NCBI RefSeq assembly: GCF_038562635.1
Contig: NZ_JBCFBO010000003.1
Location: forward strand, 124,001 to 188,000
Source of the DNA: Methanobacterium sp.
GTDB lineage: Archaea > Methanobacteriota > Methanobacteria > Methanobacteriales > Methanobacteriaceae
Direction: 5' to 3'
DNA: 64,000 bases
Below the pieces are notes generated by a model. The model did no database searches, had not been told where the DNA came from, and saw only the letters and a program-made list of their open reading frames with translations. Below, in pieces: positions 36,621-46,207 of the stretch; positions within the stretch are counted from its first letter, which is position 1, and each line of letters begins with the position of its first letter. A program made the position numbers and the translations under genes.

Positions 36621-37088
36621 ATCATCACTTTCTCAGTTTATTTAAGTTACAGAACAATATACGAACATCATATCATCTTATTATTCTTAAGTTGACTTAA
36701 TTGTCATACTCAAATTAATTCAATCATCTACTGTCCGCATTCTGGCTTAATATTTGTATTTTATCCTATAAAAAGTTATTCCAAATATGATTGTCTATGA
36801 ATATTATCACACCCTTTTCTGGTTCAAATGCATATAATATCACAATATATAGAAGTAGTGAATTGGATAAGAACCAATGTAGAATTGAATCTAACTATTC
36901 AAAGTAATATTAATCTATTAATTTATATTATCTGATGGATCCAGATCATTTTTTGTCACCTGCTATAATTTATTTATCTAATTTTAATCCATATTAACAC
37001 ATGATTTTTTAATTTACGTGTTTTTACAGATTATATGATTAGCAAACTGATCAAAAAGTTTATCTTATGAACCTAGAATTTACGATCA
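36621..37088. other. 468-base divergent intergenic region, no gene seen
   Basis: AT-rich sequence between the receiver gene and the PrpD-like gene, with stops in all frames. Should hold two divergent promoters. No repeat or RNA gene recognised. Confidence 0.45.
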
Positions 37089-38405
37089 ATGATAACCGGA
37101 AAATTTACAGATTTTATTACTGGAACTCACCGTAAAAAAGTCCCTAAACAAGCCATAGATCAGGCAAAACTCTGTTTTTTAGACTTTTTAGGGGTAACCC
37201 TCAGGGGATCTAAAACCAGAAGCTCAATTGCAATAAATAATATTGTAAAAGAAGGCAGTGAATCAACTATCATTGGCCATAAAAAAGCCAATATTCTTGA
37301 TTCTGCTCTTGCAAATGGGATAGCTGCACACTGCCTTGATTTAGATGACGGACACAGATTTGCCCAGATGCACCCAGGAGCCTGTGTTATACCTGCAGCA
37401 TTGTCAACATGTGAAGCCTCTAACAAAAATGGAAAAGAATTTATAAAATCAATCATTGCAGGTTATGAAGTTGCAATCTCCCTTGGAATTCTTGTAAACC
37501 CCGAACATAGAAATAAAGGATTTCACAGTACCGGGACCTGTGGAACGTTTGGAGCTGCGGCTGCTGCATGCTACGCACTAAACCTTGACAAAAAAGAGAC
37601 ATTAAATGCCCTTGGACTTGCAGGAACTCAGGCAGCCGGTCTTTTAGAATCAGGCCATTCTGGATCAATGGGAAAACATCTGCATGCAGGGAAAGCTGCA
37701 CAATCCGGTGTTTTATCAGCGCTTCTTGCAAAAGAGGGATTTACCGGCGCTTCCTCAATCATCGATGGAAAAGAAGGGTTTATATCCTCAATGGTAAATT
37801 GTGGTATTAAGAATAAGAAACTGGAAATAGGAAATTTCCATATTCAGGATGTATATTTCAAAAAATACCCAGTATGCAGACATTTACATTCTACAATTGA
37901 TGCCACTTTCTGTATTTTAAATAAAAACAGTATCAAAACAGATGATATACAAAAAATAATCGTTAAGACATATAAAATTGCTGCAAACCATGATAATTAT
38001 GATCCAAAAACAAAAGAAGCTATAAGGCAAAGTTTACCTGTAAGTCTTGCAATAGCAGTGCGAAATGGAAATTTAAGTCTTGATGACTTGAAAACAGATG
38101 ATGAAATAGCAAAAATTTCCAGTAAAATTGTCACTGAATGTGATGAGAATCTGGATGAATCATACCCTTATAAAAGATCATCAAACGTAATAATCCAAAC
38201 TGAAGATCACTCCTACAGTGAATGTGTTGATTTACCAAAAGGAGAACCAGAAAACCAGTTTACCTTGAATGAATTAATGGACAAATTCATCGAGTTGAAT
38301 CCAGAAATATCTGCTGATATCTTAGAAATAATAGATGATTTAGAAAATTATAACATGAAAGAATTGATGATGGTACTGGATAATGAATTTAAAATGACTA
38401 AATAA
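37089..38405 (+). CDS. MmgE/PrpD family protein
   Basis: The 438-residue protein matches the PrpD fold (2-methylcitrate dehydratase, cis-aconitate decarboxylase, iminodisuccinate epimerase): DQAKLCFLDFLGVTLRG, ANGIAAHCLDLDDGHRFAQMHPG, GFHSTGTCGTFGAAAAA, SGSMGKHLHAGKAAQSGVLSA and FKKYPVCRHLHSTIDA. The HPG, TGTCG and KPxHAG-like motifs of the active site are present. The substrate cannot be told; the nearby citryl-CoA lyase-like and fumarase genes suggest a C4-C6 acid. No clear ribosome site is seen. Confidence 0.88.
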   Translation: MITGKFTDFITGTHRKKVPKQAIDQAKLCFLDFLGVTLRGSKTRSSIAINNIVKEGSESTIIGHKKANILDSALANGIAAHCLDLDDGHRFAQMHPGACVIPAALSTCEASNKNGKEFIKSIIAGYEVAISLGILVNPEHRNKGFHSTGTCGTFGAAAAACYALNLDKKETLNALGLAGTQAAGLLESGHSGSMGKHLHAGKAAQSGVLSALLAKEGFTGASSIIDGKEGFISSMVNCGIKNKKLEIGNFHIQDVYFKKYPVCRHLHSTIDATFCILNKNSIKTDDIQKIIVKTYKIAANHDNYDPKTKEAIRQSLPVSLAIAVRNGNLSLDDLKTDDEIAKISSKIVTECDENLDESYPYKRSSNVIIQTEDHSYSECVDLPKGEPENQFTLNELMDKFIELNPEISADILEIIDDLENYNMKELMMVLDNEFKMTK

Positions 38406-38467
38406 AATATTCAAATTTAAAATTAATAAATTACGCTAATAAAGACAAAAAGGATTAAGTGATAGTG

Positions 38468-39364
<897 letters not shown>

Positions 39365-39434
39365 TTTTAGATTATCTAAAATTTAAAGTATATACTCAAT
39401 TATCTAAAAATTGTACTTAGGAAGTGTTTATTGG

Positions 39435-40295
39435 ATGGAAATAGTTAATTTAATCAGAGATGCAGTAATTGAAGCAAGTACAACTTTCAGGAAGGATCAG
39501 TTTGATGCTTATAAAAGAGCAGTGGACATGGAACCTAATGAAAACACTTCCTGGATGCTCGAATTACTCATAAAAAATGCTGAAATAGCAAATAAAAATA
39601 AAGTTCCCCTTTGTGATGATACAGGTATTCCACATGTTTTAGTGGAAATTGGAGAAAATGTGAGCCTACCTGCAAATTTCTTCGAAGATATAAAACTTGG
39701 AATAGAAAAAGGCCTTACTGAACTCCCTGCAAGACCTATGGCCGTACGGGGCAATGGTATTGAACGGATAGAGCAGAGCAAAGGACTGTATACTGATCCT
39801 GGAAAACTCACCCCTCCACCATTTATACTTGATAAAACTGAAGCAGATGGTGTGAATATTCATGTTTTAATGTTAGGTGGAGGCCCCGAGATTAGGGCAA
39901 GCACATATAGAGTTTTCCATAAGAGGGATAATAGAAAAGTATTTAATGAAGTTAAAACATGGATGAAATCAGAGGTCAAAATGCTTGGGTGCACACCATG
40001 CATCCCCGCTGTAGGCATTGGTAGAACTCATTTTGAAGCTTCGTCATTGATGATAAAATCAATGGCATACGGAAATTTAAACGAACAATCCAAAATAGAA
40101 GAGGAAATAACAGAATCCATAAATAGTTCTAAAGTAGGGGCACTTGGAATTGGCGGTTCTGTAACTGCACTCGGATCTTTTGTTAAAATAGGTCCACAAA
40201 GGGCAAGCGGTGTTAGAATTTTATCTATGAGGCCCTGCTGCTGCGTGGAACCACGGAGATCGTCAGTATTCCTCCATTCCTCAATTCTGGAGTGA
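39435..40295 (+). CDS. Class I fumarate hydratase, alpha (N-terminal) subunit
   Basis: Class I fumarases are [4Fe-4S] hydratases interconverting fumarate and malate, split in two subunits in methanogens. The 286-residue protein has the alpha-subunit cysteines in VPLCDDTGIPHV, KMLGCTPCIPAVGIGRTHFE and the terminal MRPCCCVEPRRSS. The beta subunit is not adjacent. Start chosen at ATG 39435, eight bases after GGAAGTG; the TTG at 39411 would add eight residues. Citryl-CoA lyase follows after 6 bases and is surely co-transcribed. Confidence 0.85.
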   Translation: MEIVNLIRDAVIEASTTFRKDQFDAYKRAVDMEPNENTSWMLELLIKNAEIANKNKVPLCDDTGIPHVLVEIGENVSLPANFFEDIKLGIEKGLTELPARPMAVRGNGIERIEQSKGLYTDPGKLTPPPFILDKTEADGVNIHVLMLGGGPEIRASTYRVFHKRDNRKVFNEVKTWMKSEVKMLGCTPCIPAVGIGRTHFEASSLMIKSMAYGNLNEQSKIEEEITESINSSKVGALGIGGSVTALGSFVKIGPQRASGVRILSMRPCCCVEPRRSSVFLHSSILE

Positions 40296-40301
40296 TATAT
40301 C

Positions 40302-41123
40302 ATGGCAATTGGAAGAGAAACAATAGAAAACCTACTTAAACTTGGTAATCCCAAATGGAAGACCAGCATAACAAGCGTTGAACCAAATAAACTTAAAACT
40401 AGAGGATACCCACAGGAGGACCTTATAGGAAATATATCTTTTCCTGAAATGGTTTATTTGCTCATAAAAGGAGAATTACCACCCGAAAGTGAATCAAAAA
40501 TGTTTGAGGCAGTCTTAACTTCCTTTTGTGATCATAGTGTAACACCCCCAAGTACTCAGGCTGCAAGAATTATTGCATCTACAGGATCTCCAATGCACGC
40601 CTGTGTTTCAGGTGGGCTTTTGGCCTTTGGGAAACACCATGCAGGAGCCATAGAGAATGCCATGAAAACACTTCAAGAAGGCGTTAAACGATCACATGGA
40701 GACATAGAAGCAACTGCCAGAGAAATGGTAGATGAATTTTTAGAAAGTGGAGATAAAATACCTGGTTTCGGCCACAGATACCACAATGAAGATCCAAGGG
40801 CTCGCAAACTTATAGAACTTGCCAAAGAATACGGATGTTCAGGAATACACACTGAGCTTGCACTTACAATTCAAAGTATTCTTTTAGAAGAAAAAGGAAT
40901 TAGAATGAATATCGACGGGGCCAATGCAGGCATATTGTCAGATATGGGTTTCGATTGGACTATTGGGACTGGAATATTCATGATTGGGAGACTTCCCGCC
41001 CTTGTTGCACATATATATGAAGAACAAACCAGAGAAGCTCCTTTCAGAAAATTATTCGACACAGAAGAGATTTACTATGACGGCATTGATGAACGCAGGA
41101 TAATAAAAGAGGATGAAAAGTAA
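40302..41123 (+). CDS. Citryl-CoA lyase/short citrate synthase-like protein
   Basis: The 273-residue protein has the citrate synthase fold but only about two thirds of the usual length, as in citryl-CoA lyases. Active-site histidines are visible in FGKHHAGA and IPGFGHRYHNEDPRA, and the region of the catalytic aspartate reads MNIDGANAGIL. The expected reaction is cleavage (or formation) of citryl-CoA or a related acyl-CoA to acetyl-CoA and oxaloacetate. GGAGTGAT, overlapping the fumarase stop, lies before the ATG. No matching citryl-CoA synthetase is in the window. Confidence 0.8.
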   Translation: MAIGRETIENLLKLGNPKWKTSITSVEPNKLKTRGYPQEDLIGNISFPEMVYLLIKGELPPESESKMFEAVLTSFCDHSVTPPSTQAARIIASTGSPMHACVSGGLLAFGKHHAGAIENAMKTLQEGVKRSHGDIEATAREMVDEFLESGDKIPGFGHRYHNEDPRARKLIELAKEYGCSGIHTELALTIQSILLEEKGIRMNIDGANAGILSDMGFDWTIGTGIFMIGRLPALVAHIYEEQTREAPFRKLFDTEEIYYDGIDERRIIKEDEK

Positions 41124-41131
41124 CATACTCC

Positions 41132-41139
41132 TTTATATA
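41132..41139 (+). promoter_or_regulatory. Candidate TATA box for the ATP synthase operon
   Basis: TTTATATA is the classic methanogen box A. It lies in the only sizeable gap (104 bases) before ahaH. A start about 25 bases downstream would leave a leader of about 65 bases with GGTGAT before the ATG. Position-based. Confidence 0.4.
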
Positions 41140-41227
41140 TTCATTTATAAAGAAATTCCTTGGAAAATTAAATAGTAAAAGATAAATATAACTGAAAATA
41201 GAGTTTTGTTCATCATGGTGATTCAAA

Positions 41228-41542
41228 ATGATGTCGATATCTGAAGCTATTACGACAATTAAAAAGGCAGAAAATGATGCCGATAAACTAATAGAGGATG
41301 CAAAGCAAAGATCCTCTAAAATGAAAGAAGAAGCGAAAGAAAAAGCAGAGGTGCTTATTAAAAAAGCTAAAGACGAAGCTCATGAAGAAACTGGTGATAT
41401 AATCTTTAAAGCAGAAGATGAAGCTAAAAAAGAAACTCTCCAAATATCAAAAGAAGCTGACGAGAAAATAAATAAAACTAAAAATCAGGCTGCAGGTAAA
41501 GTTGATGAAGCTGTAGACGTTATAGTTAAAAATATACTATAG
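41228..41542 (+). CDS. ahaH: A-type ATP synthase subunit H (peripheral stalk)
   Basis: A 104-residue almost entirely coiled-coil protein rich in Lys, Glu and Ala (ITTIKKAENDADKLIEDAKQ onward). It pairs with subunit E to form the peripheral stalk that holds A3B3 against the membrane part. GGTGAT lies 5 bases before the ATG. It opens the operon H-I-K-E-C-F-A-B-D. Confidence 0.93.
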   Translation: MMSISEAITTIKKAENDADKLIEDAKQRSSKMKEEAKEKAEVLIKKAKDEAHEETGDIIFKAEDEAKKETLQISKEADEKINKTKNQAAGKVDEAVDVIVKNIL

Positions 41543-41575
41543 GCCTATTCTCGTTAGTTAAAAAAAAGTGATAAT

Positions 41576-43576
41576 ATGTTTAAGCCAGCGAGAATGAAAA
41601 AGCTTAAAATACTCACTTTAGATGCCTATTCTAATTCTGTGGTAAGTGCTCTTCATGAAGAAGAGATAGTTCAAATACATGATATTTCCGAACGCATTCA
41701 ACAGGATGCAGAATGGAAACAAATTTTAAAACCATCAAAGGCCACGGCCTACACGGGTAAACTATCTTCACTTCAAATGAAGACTACTGGAATTGTTGAT
41801 TTTTTGAAATCCGCAGAACGAAAAGAAGGTGGCATTCTTAAGAGTATTATAGGCTTTATAAACCCAAAAGTACCCGAGAAAAGAGAAGTCGAAGACTTAG
41901 GCTCTGAAGCTCTAATTGAGCATGCAGAATCTATTCTAGGGGAAGTAGAAGGGCAAACAAAAACAATTGAAAATAAAATAAATGTTCTTGATTCAGAAAA
42001 AAATGAGCTTAACAACGCTCTTAACATTGCAACTAAACTTCAAAATATTGATATTGATTTCAGTGATTTAGAAGATACAAATTATACTTCTGCAATAGCT
42101 GGAAAAATGCCAAGTGCTCAATTTGAAGAATTCAAAAAAGAAGCAGCTTCCATAACAGACCAGATCGTGATTTTAGAGCAAGATGCCGAAGAAGATACAA
42201 AGATCTTAATCGTCGTTACTTTAAAAGAATATGGTAGTAAAGTTTCATCTCTTCTAAGGAGATTCGAATTTGAGTTGTATAATACTTCCGGACTTTCCGG
42301 AAAACCGGCTGCCATAATTTCAAGTGCAGAATCTAGAATCAATGAAATTGATAATGAAAAAGCACAATTAATGAATGAACTTGCAGATATTGCGGGAAAA
42401 TGGAAAGATGATCTTCTAGTATTAAAAGAGCAGCTCGATATTGAAAAAAATAGAAATGAGATATTTTCTTTCTTTGGAGAAACAAATAAAACTTTAATGT
42501 TAGAAGCATGGGTTCCAGTTAAAAAGGTAGATAAAGCTGTTGAAATTATTAAGGAATCCAGTGAAGGTTATTCCATCATTGAAGTAACCGATCCTGAAGA
42601 AGGAGATGACATTCCAATTCATCTGGATAACCCTCGTTTTGCCAAACCATACGAAATGTTCATACATATGTACTCACCGCCAGGTTATAAGGAAATAGAC
42701 CCCACAATATTTCTTGCATTGATGTTCCCATTTTTCTTTGGGTTCTGTCTTACAGATGCAGGTTACGGTATTGCCGATGCCCTAATTGGTATAGTTCTAA
42801 TTCTCGGACTTGGAAAAGTAAATAAAATGATGCGTAACATGGGTATTATCCTTGTTACAGGTGGTATATGGGCCGTTATACTTGGTACAATTACAAATAG
42901 TTTCCTTGGAGATATATATGGTAAATTCATCATAGGAAATGGTGCACCTTTCCCTGGAACTATAGCACTAGTTGATGCGTTTAAGAATCCTACAAGTATA
43001 TTGATTATGGCCATAACAACTGGTATAATCTACATAATTATAGGGCTAATAATTGGTGCTCGTAACAATATAGTAGCAGGAAAACGTAAAGAAGCTTTAG
43101 GAGAACAAATATCATGGCTAATAATATTTTTAGGCATTGGTCTTGCAGCTCCAGCTTATTTATATGGTCTGGGTTCAATTTTACTATACTCCGGAGGAGC
43201 TCTTGCTGTTATAGGTATTATCATGTATCTATATGTTAATGGACCATTTGGAATCATGGACCTTATGGGAATGGTTGGAAATATCCTTTCATTCGCAAGG
43301 TTACTTGCTCTTGGTCTTGCAACCGGTGGAATAGCCATGACTGTGAACATTTTTGTCCAGTTGGTAAGTGGAATTCCGTACATTGGAATCATACTTGCAA
43401 TAGGAATATTTTTAGTTGGACACATCGGTAACGGTGCATTCCAGACTTTCGGAGGTATTATTAACGCTCTCCGTTTACATTATGTTGAATTTTTTGGTCA
43501 GTTTTACATTGGCGGAAGTCAAAAATTCCGGGCTTTCCGTACAAAAAGAAAAATTACTAAGTTAGGAGGTAAATAA
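41576..43576 (+). CDS. ahaI: A-type ATP synthase subunit I (a-like, membrane)
   Basis: The 666-residue protein has a long cytoplasmic N-terminal half (about 1-350) with coiled-coil arms and a C-terminal half with about eight membrane helices. The essential arginine of the ion path is in ILSFARLLALGLATGGIAM (about residue 577). It forms the two ion half-channels next to the K ring. AGTGAT precedes the ATG. The stop is directly followed by the ATG of ahaK. Confidence 0.95.
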   Translation: MFKPARMKKLKILTLDAYSNSVVSALHEEEIVQIHDISERIQQDAEWKQILKPSKATAYTGKLSSLQMKTTGIVDFLKSAERKEGGILKSIIGFINPKVPEKREVEDLGSEALIEHAESILGEVEGQTKTIENKINVLDSEKNELNNALNIATKLQNIDIDFSDLEDTNYTSAIAGKMPSAQFEEFKKEAASITDQIVILEQDAEEDTKILIVVTLKEYGSKVSSLLRRFEFELYNTSGLSGKPAAIISSAESRINEIDNEKAQLMNELADIAGKWKDDLLVLKEQLDIEKNRNEIFSFFGETNKTLMLEAWVPVKKVDKAVEIIKESSEGYSIIEVTDPEEGDDIPIHLDNPRFAKPYEMFIHMYSPPGYKEIDPTIFLALMFPFFFGFCLTDAGYGIADALIGIVLILGLGKVNKMMRNMGIILVTGGIWAVILGTITNSFLGDIYGKFIIGNGAPFPGTIALVDAFKNPTSILIMAITTGIIYIIIGLIIGARNNIVAGKRKEALGEQISWLIIFLGIGLAAPAYLYGLGSILLYSGGALAVIGIIMYLYVNGPFGIMDLMGMVGNILSFARLLALGLATGGIAMTVNIFVQLVSGIPYIGIILAIGIFLVGHIGNGAFQTFGGIINALRLHYVEFFGQFYIGGSQKFRAFRTKRKITKLGGK

Positions 43577-44062
43577 ATGGTAGTAGAAATAGGTAGCGCA
43601 CTCGTAGCAATAGGTGCTGGAGTAGCTATAGGTTTTGCTGGATTAGGATCAGGTTTAGGACAAGGTATTGCAGCTGCAGGAGGTGTAGGTGCTGTAGCAG
43701 AAGATAAGGGTATGTTTGCTCAAGGGCTTATCTTTTCAGTACTGGCAGAGACTCAGGCTATATACGGTCTTTTAATTGCTATACTATTAATGTTAGGTGC
43801 CGGATTAATTGGTGGAGGCACAAAAAATGTCAGCGTTGCTATGGGATTAGCAGCAGTAGGTGCAGGTGCAGCTATTGGATTTGCTGGCCTTGGTTCTGGT
43901 ATCGGTCAGGGTATCACTGGAGCATCATCTGTAGGTGCAGTAGTAGAAGACAAAGATATGTTTGCTCAGGGCCTTATCTTCGCAGTATTATCAGAGACTC
44001 AGGCTATATACGGTCTTTTAATTGCTATATTGATAATGTTAGGTGCTTCCTTACTAGGTTAA
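43577..44062 (+). CDS. ahaK: A-type ATP synthase subunit K (c-like proteolipid, duplicated hairpin)
   Basis: The 161-residue proteolipid contains two nearly identical helical hairpins (about 1-77 and 83-161), each with GxGxGxG helix packing, a VEDKxMFAQGLIF-type loop and an ion-binding glutamate (LAETQAIYGLL and LSETQAIYGLL). Both glutamates are kept, so each subunit carries two ion sites. The Glu-Thr pair fits sodium-binding proteolipids, but this is an inference. It begins immediately after the ahaI stop. Confidence 0.95.
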   Translation: MVVEIGSALVAIGAGVAIGFAGLGSGLGQGIAAAGGVGAVAEDKGMFAQGLIFSVLAETQAIYGLLIAILLMLGAGLIGGGTKNVSVAMGLAAVGAGAAIGFAGLGSGIGQGITGASSVGAVVEDKDMFAQGLIFAVLSETQAIYGLLIAILIMLGASLLG

Positions 44063-44093
44063 GTATTCGGCAGAATACATGGAGGATAATTAA

Positions 44094-44717
44094 ATGAACT
44101 CTGGGGCAGATAAAATTGTCTCAAGCATAATTTCTGATGCGCAAAGTAAGGCTGATGTTATAATCCAAGAAGCTGAAAGAGAAACTGCTCTTATTGTTGA
44201 AGAAGGAGAAAAAGAAGCAGTTTTAGAAAAAGAAAAAATCCTGGAAAATGCCAATAAACAGTCCGCAATGAAATATCAACAGCTCATCTCTGAAGCTAAA
44301 ATGAACTCCAGAAGAGCAGAGCTTGAGGCAAGAGAAGAAATAATAGAAGGTGCATTTAAACGTGCCGAAGATGAACTAAAGAAAATTGCATCTACTGATA
44401 GTGATGAATACAAAGAATCCCTTAAAAAAATCATAGAAGAAGCTTCTATTGAAATTGGTGGGGGAGACTTAATATTATCCTTAAAAGCAGATGACGTTGC
44501 CAAAGTCAAGGATGCAATTTCATCACTTGAAAAAAATATTAAAGGAAAAACTGGCACTAAAACAACCTTAGAGATTGGAGAAAACATAGCTACCATTGGG
44601 GGAGCTGTTGTAAAAACCAAAAATGGAGATATTGAAGTTAACAATACAATCGAAGCTAGAATGCTGAGGTTCAAAAAAGCTCTACGATCAGAGGTTGCAA
44701 AAATATTATTTAAATAA
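44094..44717 (+). CDS. ahaE: A-type ATP synthase subunit E (peripheral stalk)
   Basis: The 207-residue protein has a long N-terminal coiled coil (about 1-110) and a globular C-terminal domain (about 115-207) with GGGDLILSLKADDVAKVK and IGGAVVKTKNGDIEVNNTIEAR, typical of V/A-type E subunits. It joins subunit H as the stator. GGAGG lies about 7 bases before the ATG. Confidence 0.94.
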   Translation: MNSGADKIVSSIISDAQSKADVIIQEAERETALIVEEGEKEAVLEKEKILENANKQSAMKYQQLISEAKMNSRRAELEAREEIIEGAFKRAEDELKKIASTDSDEYKESLKKIIEEASIEIGGGDLILSLKADDVAKVKDAISSLEKNIKGKTGTKTTLEIGENIATIGGAVVKTKNGDIEVNNTIEARMLRFKKALRSEVAKILFK

Positions 44718-44732
44718 TAAGGGGGAAAAATC

Positions 44733-45890
44733 ATGGCAGATGGTATCATATCAATAGTAGCTCAAATGGGTTTTCCCTCTATTGATCCTCTTTTAGGTCT
44801 TTTAGCACTGGTAGGGTTAATTGTTGGAGCTATAGTGATAGTGGTAGTCATACGACCATTGTTAGATATTTTTCCATATGCTTACCCTAATGCACGAGTA
44901 AGAGCAAGAACAGGAAAAATTCTTACAGAAAAACAATTAACAGAAATTATCGAATCAAATGACTTAACAGAAGTGACAAATTATCTTAGAGGACTTCCAG
45001 ATTATGCAAAATACATAGATCAGTATCCTCTAGAAAAAGCCCTTGATACGCATCTTGCAGATAATTATGAAACATTAACCAAAATAGTCCCAAAGGATAT
45101 TAAACCTATTTTTAGTGTTTTACTCCAAAAATGGGATATAAGGAATGTAAAAAGCATAATTGCTGCAAAAGAAGCAGATCTATCCAGAGACGAAACTGTA
45201 AATCTTATAGTTCCATTTGGAGAGTTAAAAGACTCACTGGATAAACTTTTAGATGCAAAAAATATTACTGAAATTATCAACAGTCTTGAAGGGACAGCAT
45301 ATGCACATGTTCTTGACGAAGCATTACCTGCATATCAAAAAACAGGCATGCTTTTACCTTTAGAAGCTTCACTTGATAAATTCTTCCTTGAAAACTTATT
45401 AACTGCTGCATCAAATCCTTCTGATGAAAGCGCAAGGGCTTTACATTCATATATAGGAACACAAATTGACGCAGCTAACCTAAGTGTTATTTTAAGGGCA
45501 AAAGCTGAAGGTCTAAAGTATGACGATATACAACCTTATATTGTTTCAGATGGTTATCAAATTAGGGAATGGAAATTAAAAGACCTGATGGAATCTGAAA
45601 GTGTAGGAAATGTTGTAAGCAGCCTGGACGGAACTGAATATGCACAAATTCTTACTGATGCTTTACCAGAATATACCAAAACAGGTTCTGTAGCACCACT
45701 GGAAGCAGCTTTAGACGAAAAAGTCAGACAAACTGCAAAAGCATTATCAGTTAAAATACCTTTCGGAATAGGACCAATTGTAGGCTTCTTAAACAAGAAA
45801 GAAAAAGAGATACGAAACTTAAAAGTCATAACTCGTGCAAAAAGAGAAATTGGATTCTCTAACTCAAAAATTAAGGAGTTACTAGTATGA
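44733..45890 (+). CDS. ahaC: A-type ATP synthase subunit C (central stalk base, d-like)
   Basis: The 385-residue protein has a hydrophobic N-terminal segment (about 15-45) and a helical body with repeated units such as YPNARVRARTGKILTEKQL and YAHVLDEALPAYQKTG/YAQILTDALPEYTKTG. It couples the K ring to the D-F shaft. GGGGG before the ATG is a strong site. Its last four bases overlap the ahaF start. Confidence 0.94.
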   Translation: MADGIISIVAQMGFPSIDPLLGLLALVGLIVGAIVIVVVIRPLLDIFPYAYPNARVRARTGKILTEKQLTEIIESNDLTEVTNYLRGLPDYAKYIDQYPLEKALDTHLADNYETLTKIVPKDIKPIFSVLLQKWDIRNVKSIIAAKEADLSRDETVNLIVPFGELKDSLDKLLDAKNITEIINSLEGTAYAHVLDEALPAYQKTGMLLPLEASLDKFFLENLLTAASNPSDESARALHSYIGTQIDAANLSVILRAKAEGLKYDDIQPYIVSDGYQIREWKLKDLMESESVGNVVSSLDGTEYAQILTDALPEYTKTGSVAPLEAALDEKVRQTAKALSVKIPFGIGPIVGFLNKKEKEIRNLKVITRAKREIGFSNSKIKELLV

Positions 45891-46207
45891 AATCAAGTAT
45901 AGCAGTGATCGCAGATCCAGACACAGTTACTGGCTTTAAACTCGGAGGTATTAAAACCGGATATCCTGTTGAGGATATGAAAGAAGCCAAAACACGTCTA
46001 GAAGAACTTTTCAAACAGGATTTCTCAATTATTATAACCACTGAAAAAATTGGGGATGAGTTAAGAGAAACAATTGATAAACTCACAGGAACAAGCACAT
46101 TACCTATGATAATCGAAGTACCTGATAAAACAGGGCCAGCTGAAAGGGCCACTGATCCTATTAGGGAACTTATCAAACGAGTAATTGGGGTTGAGATGGT
46201 AAAATGA
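45887..46207 (+). CDS. ahaF: A-type ATP synthase subunit F
   Basis: The 106-residue Rossmann-like protein (SIAVIADPDTVTGFKLGGI, FSIIITTEKIGDEL, LPMIIEVPDKTGP) is the regulatory part of the rotating shaft. The start overlaps ahaC by four bases and the stop overlaps ahaA by four bases (ATGA), so translation is coupled. Confidence 0.95.
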   Translation: MKSSIAVIADPDTVTGFKLGGIKTGYPVEDMKEAKTRLEELFKQDFSIIITTEKIGDELRETIDKLTGTSTLPMIIEVPDKTGPAERATDPIRELIKRVIGVEMVK

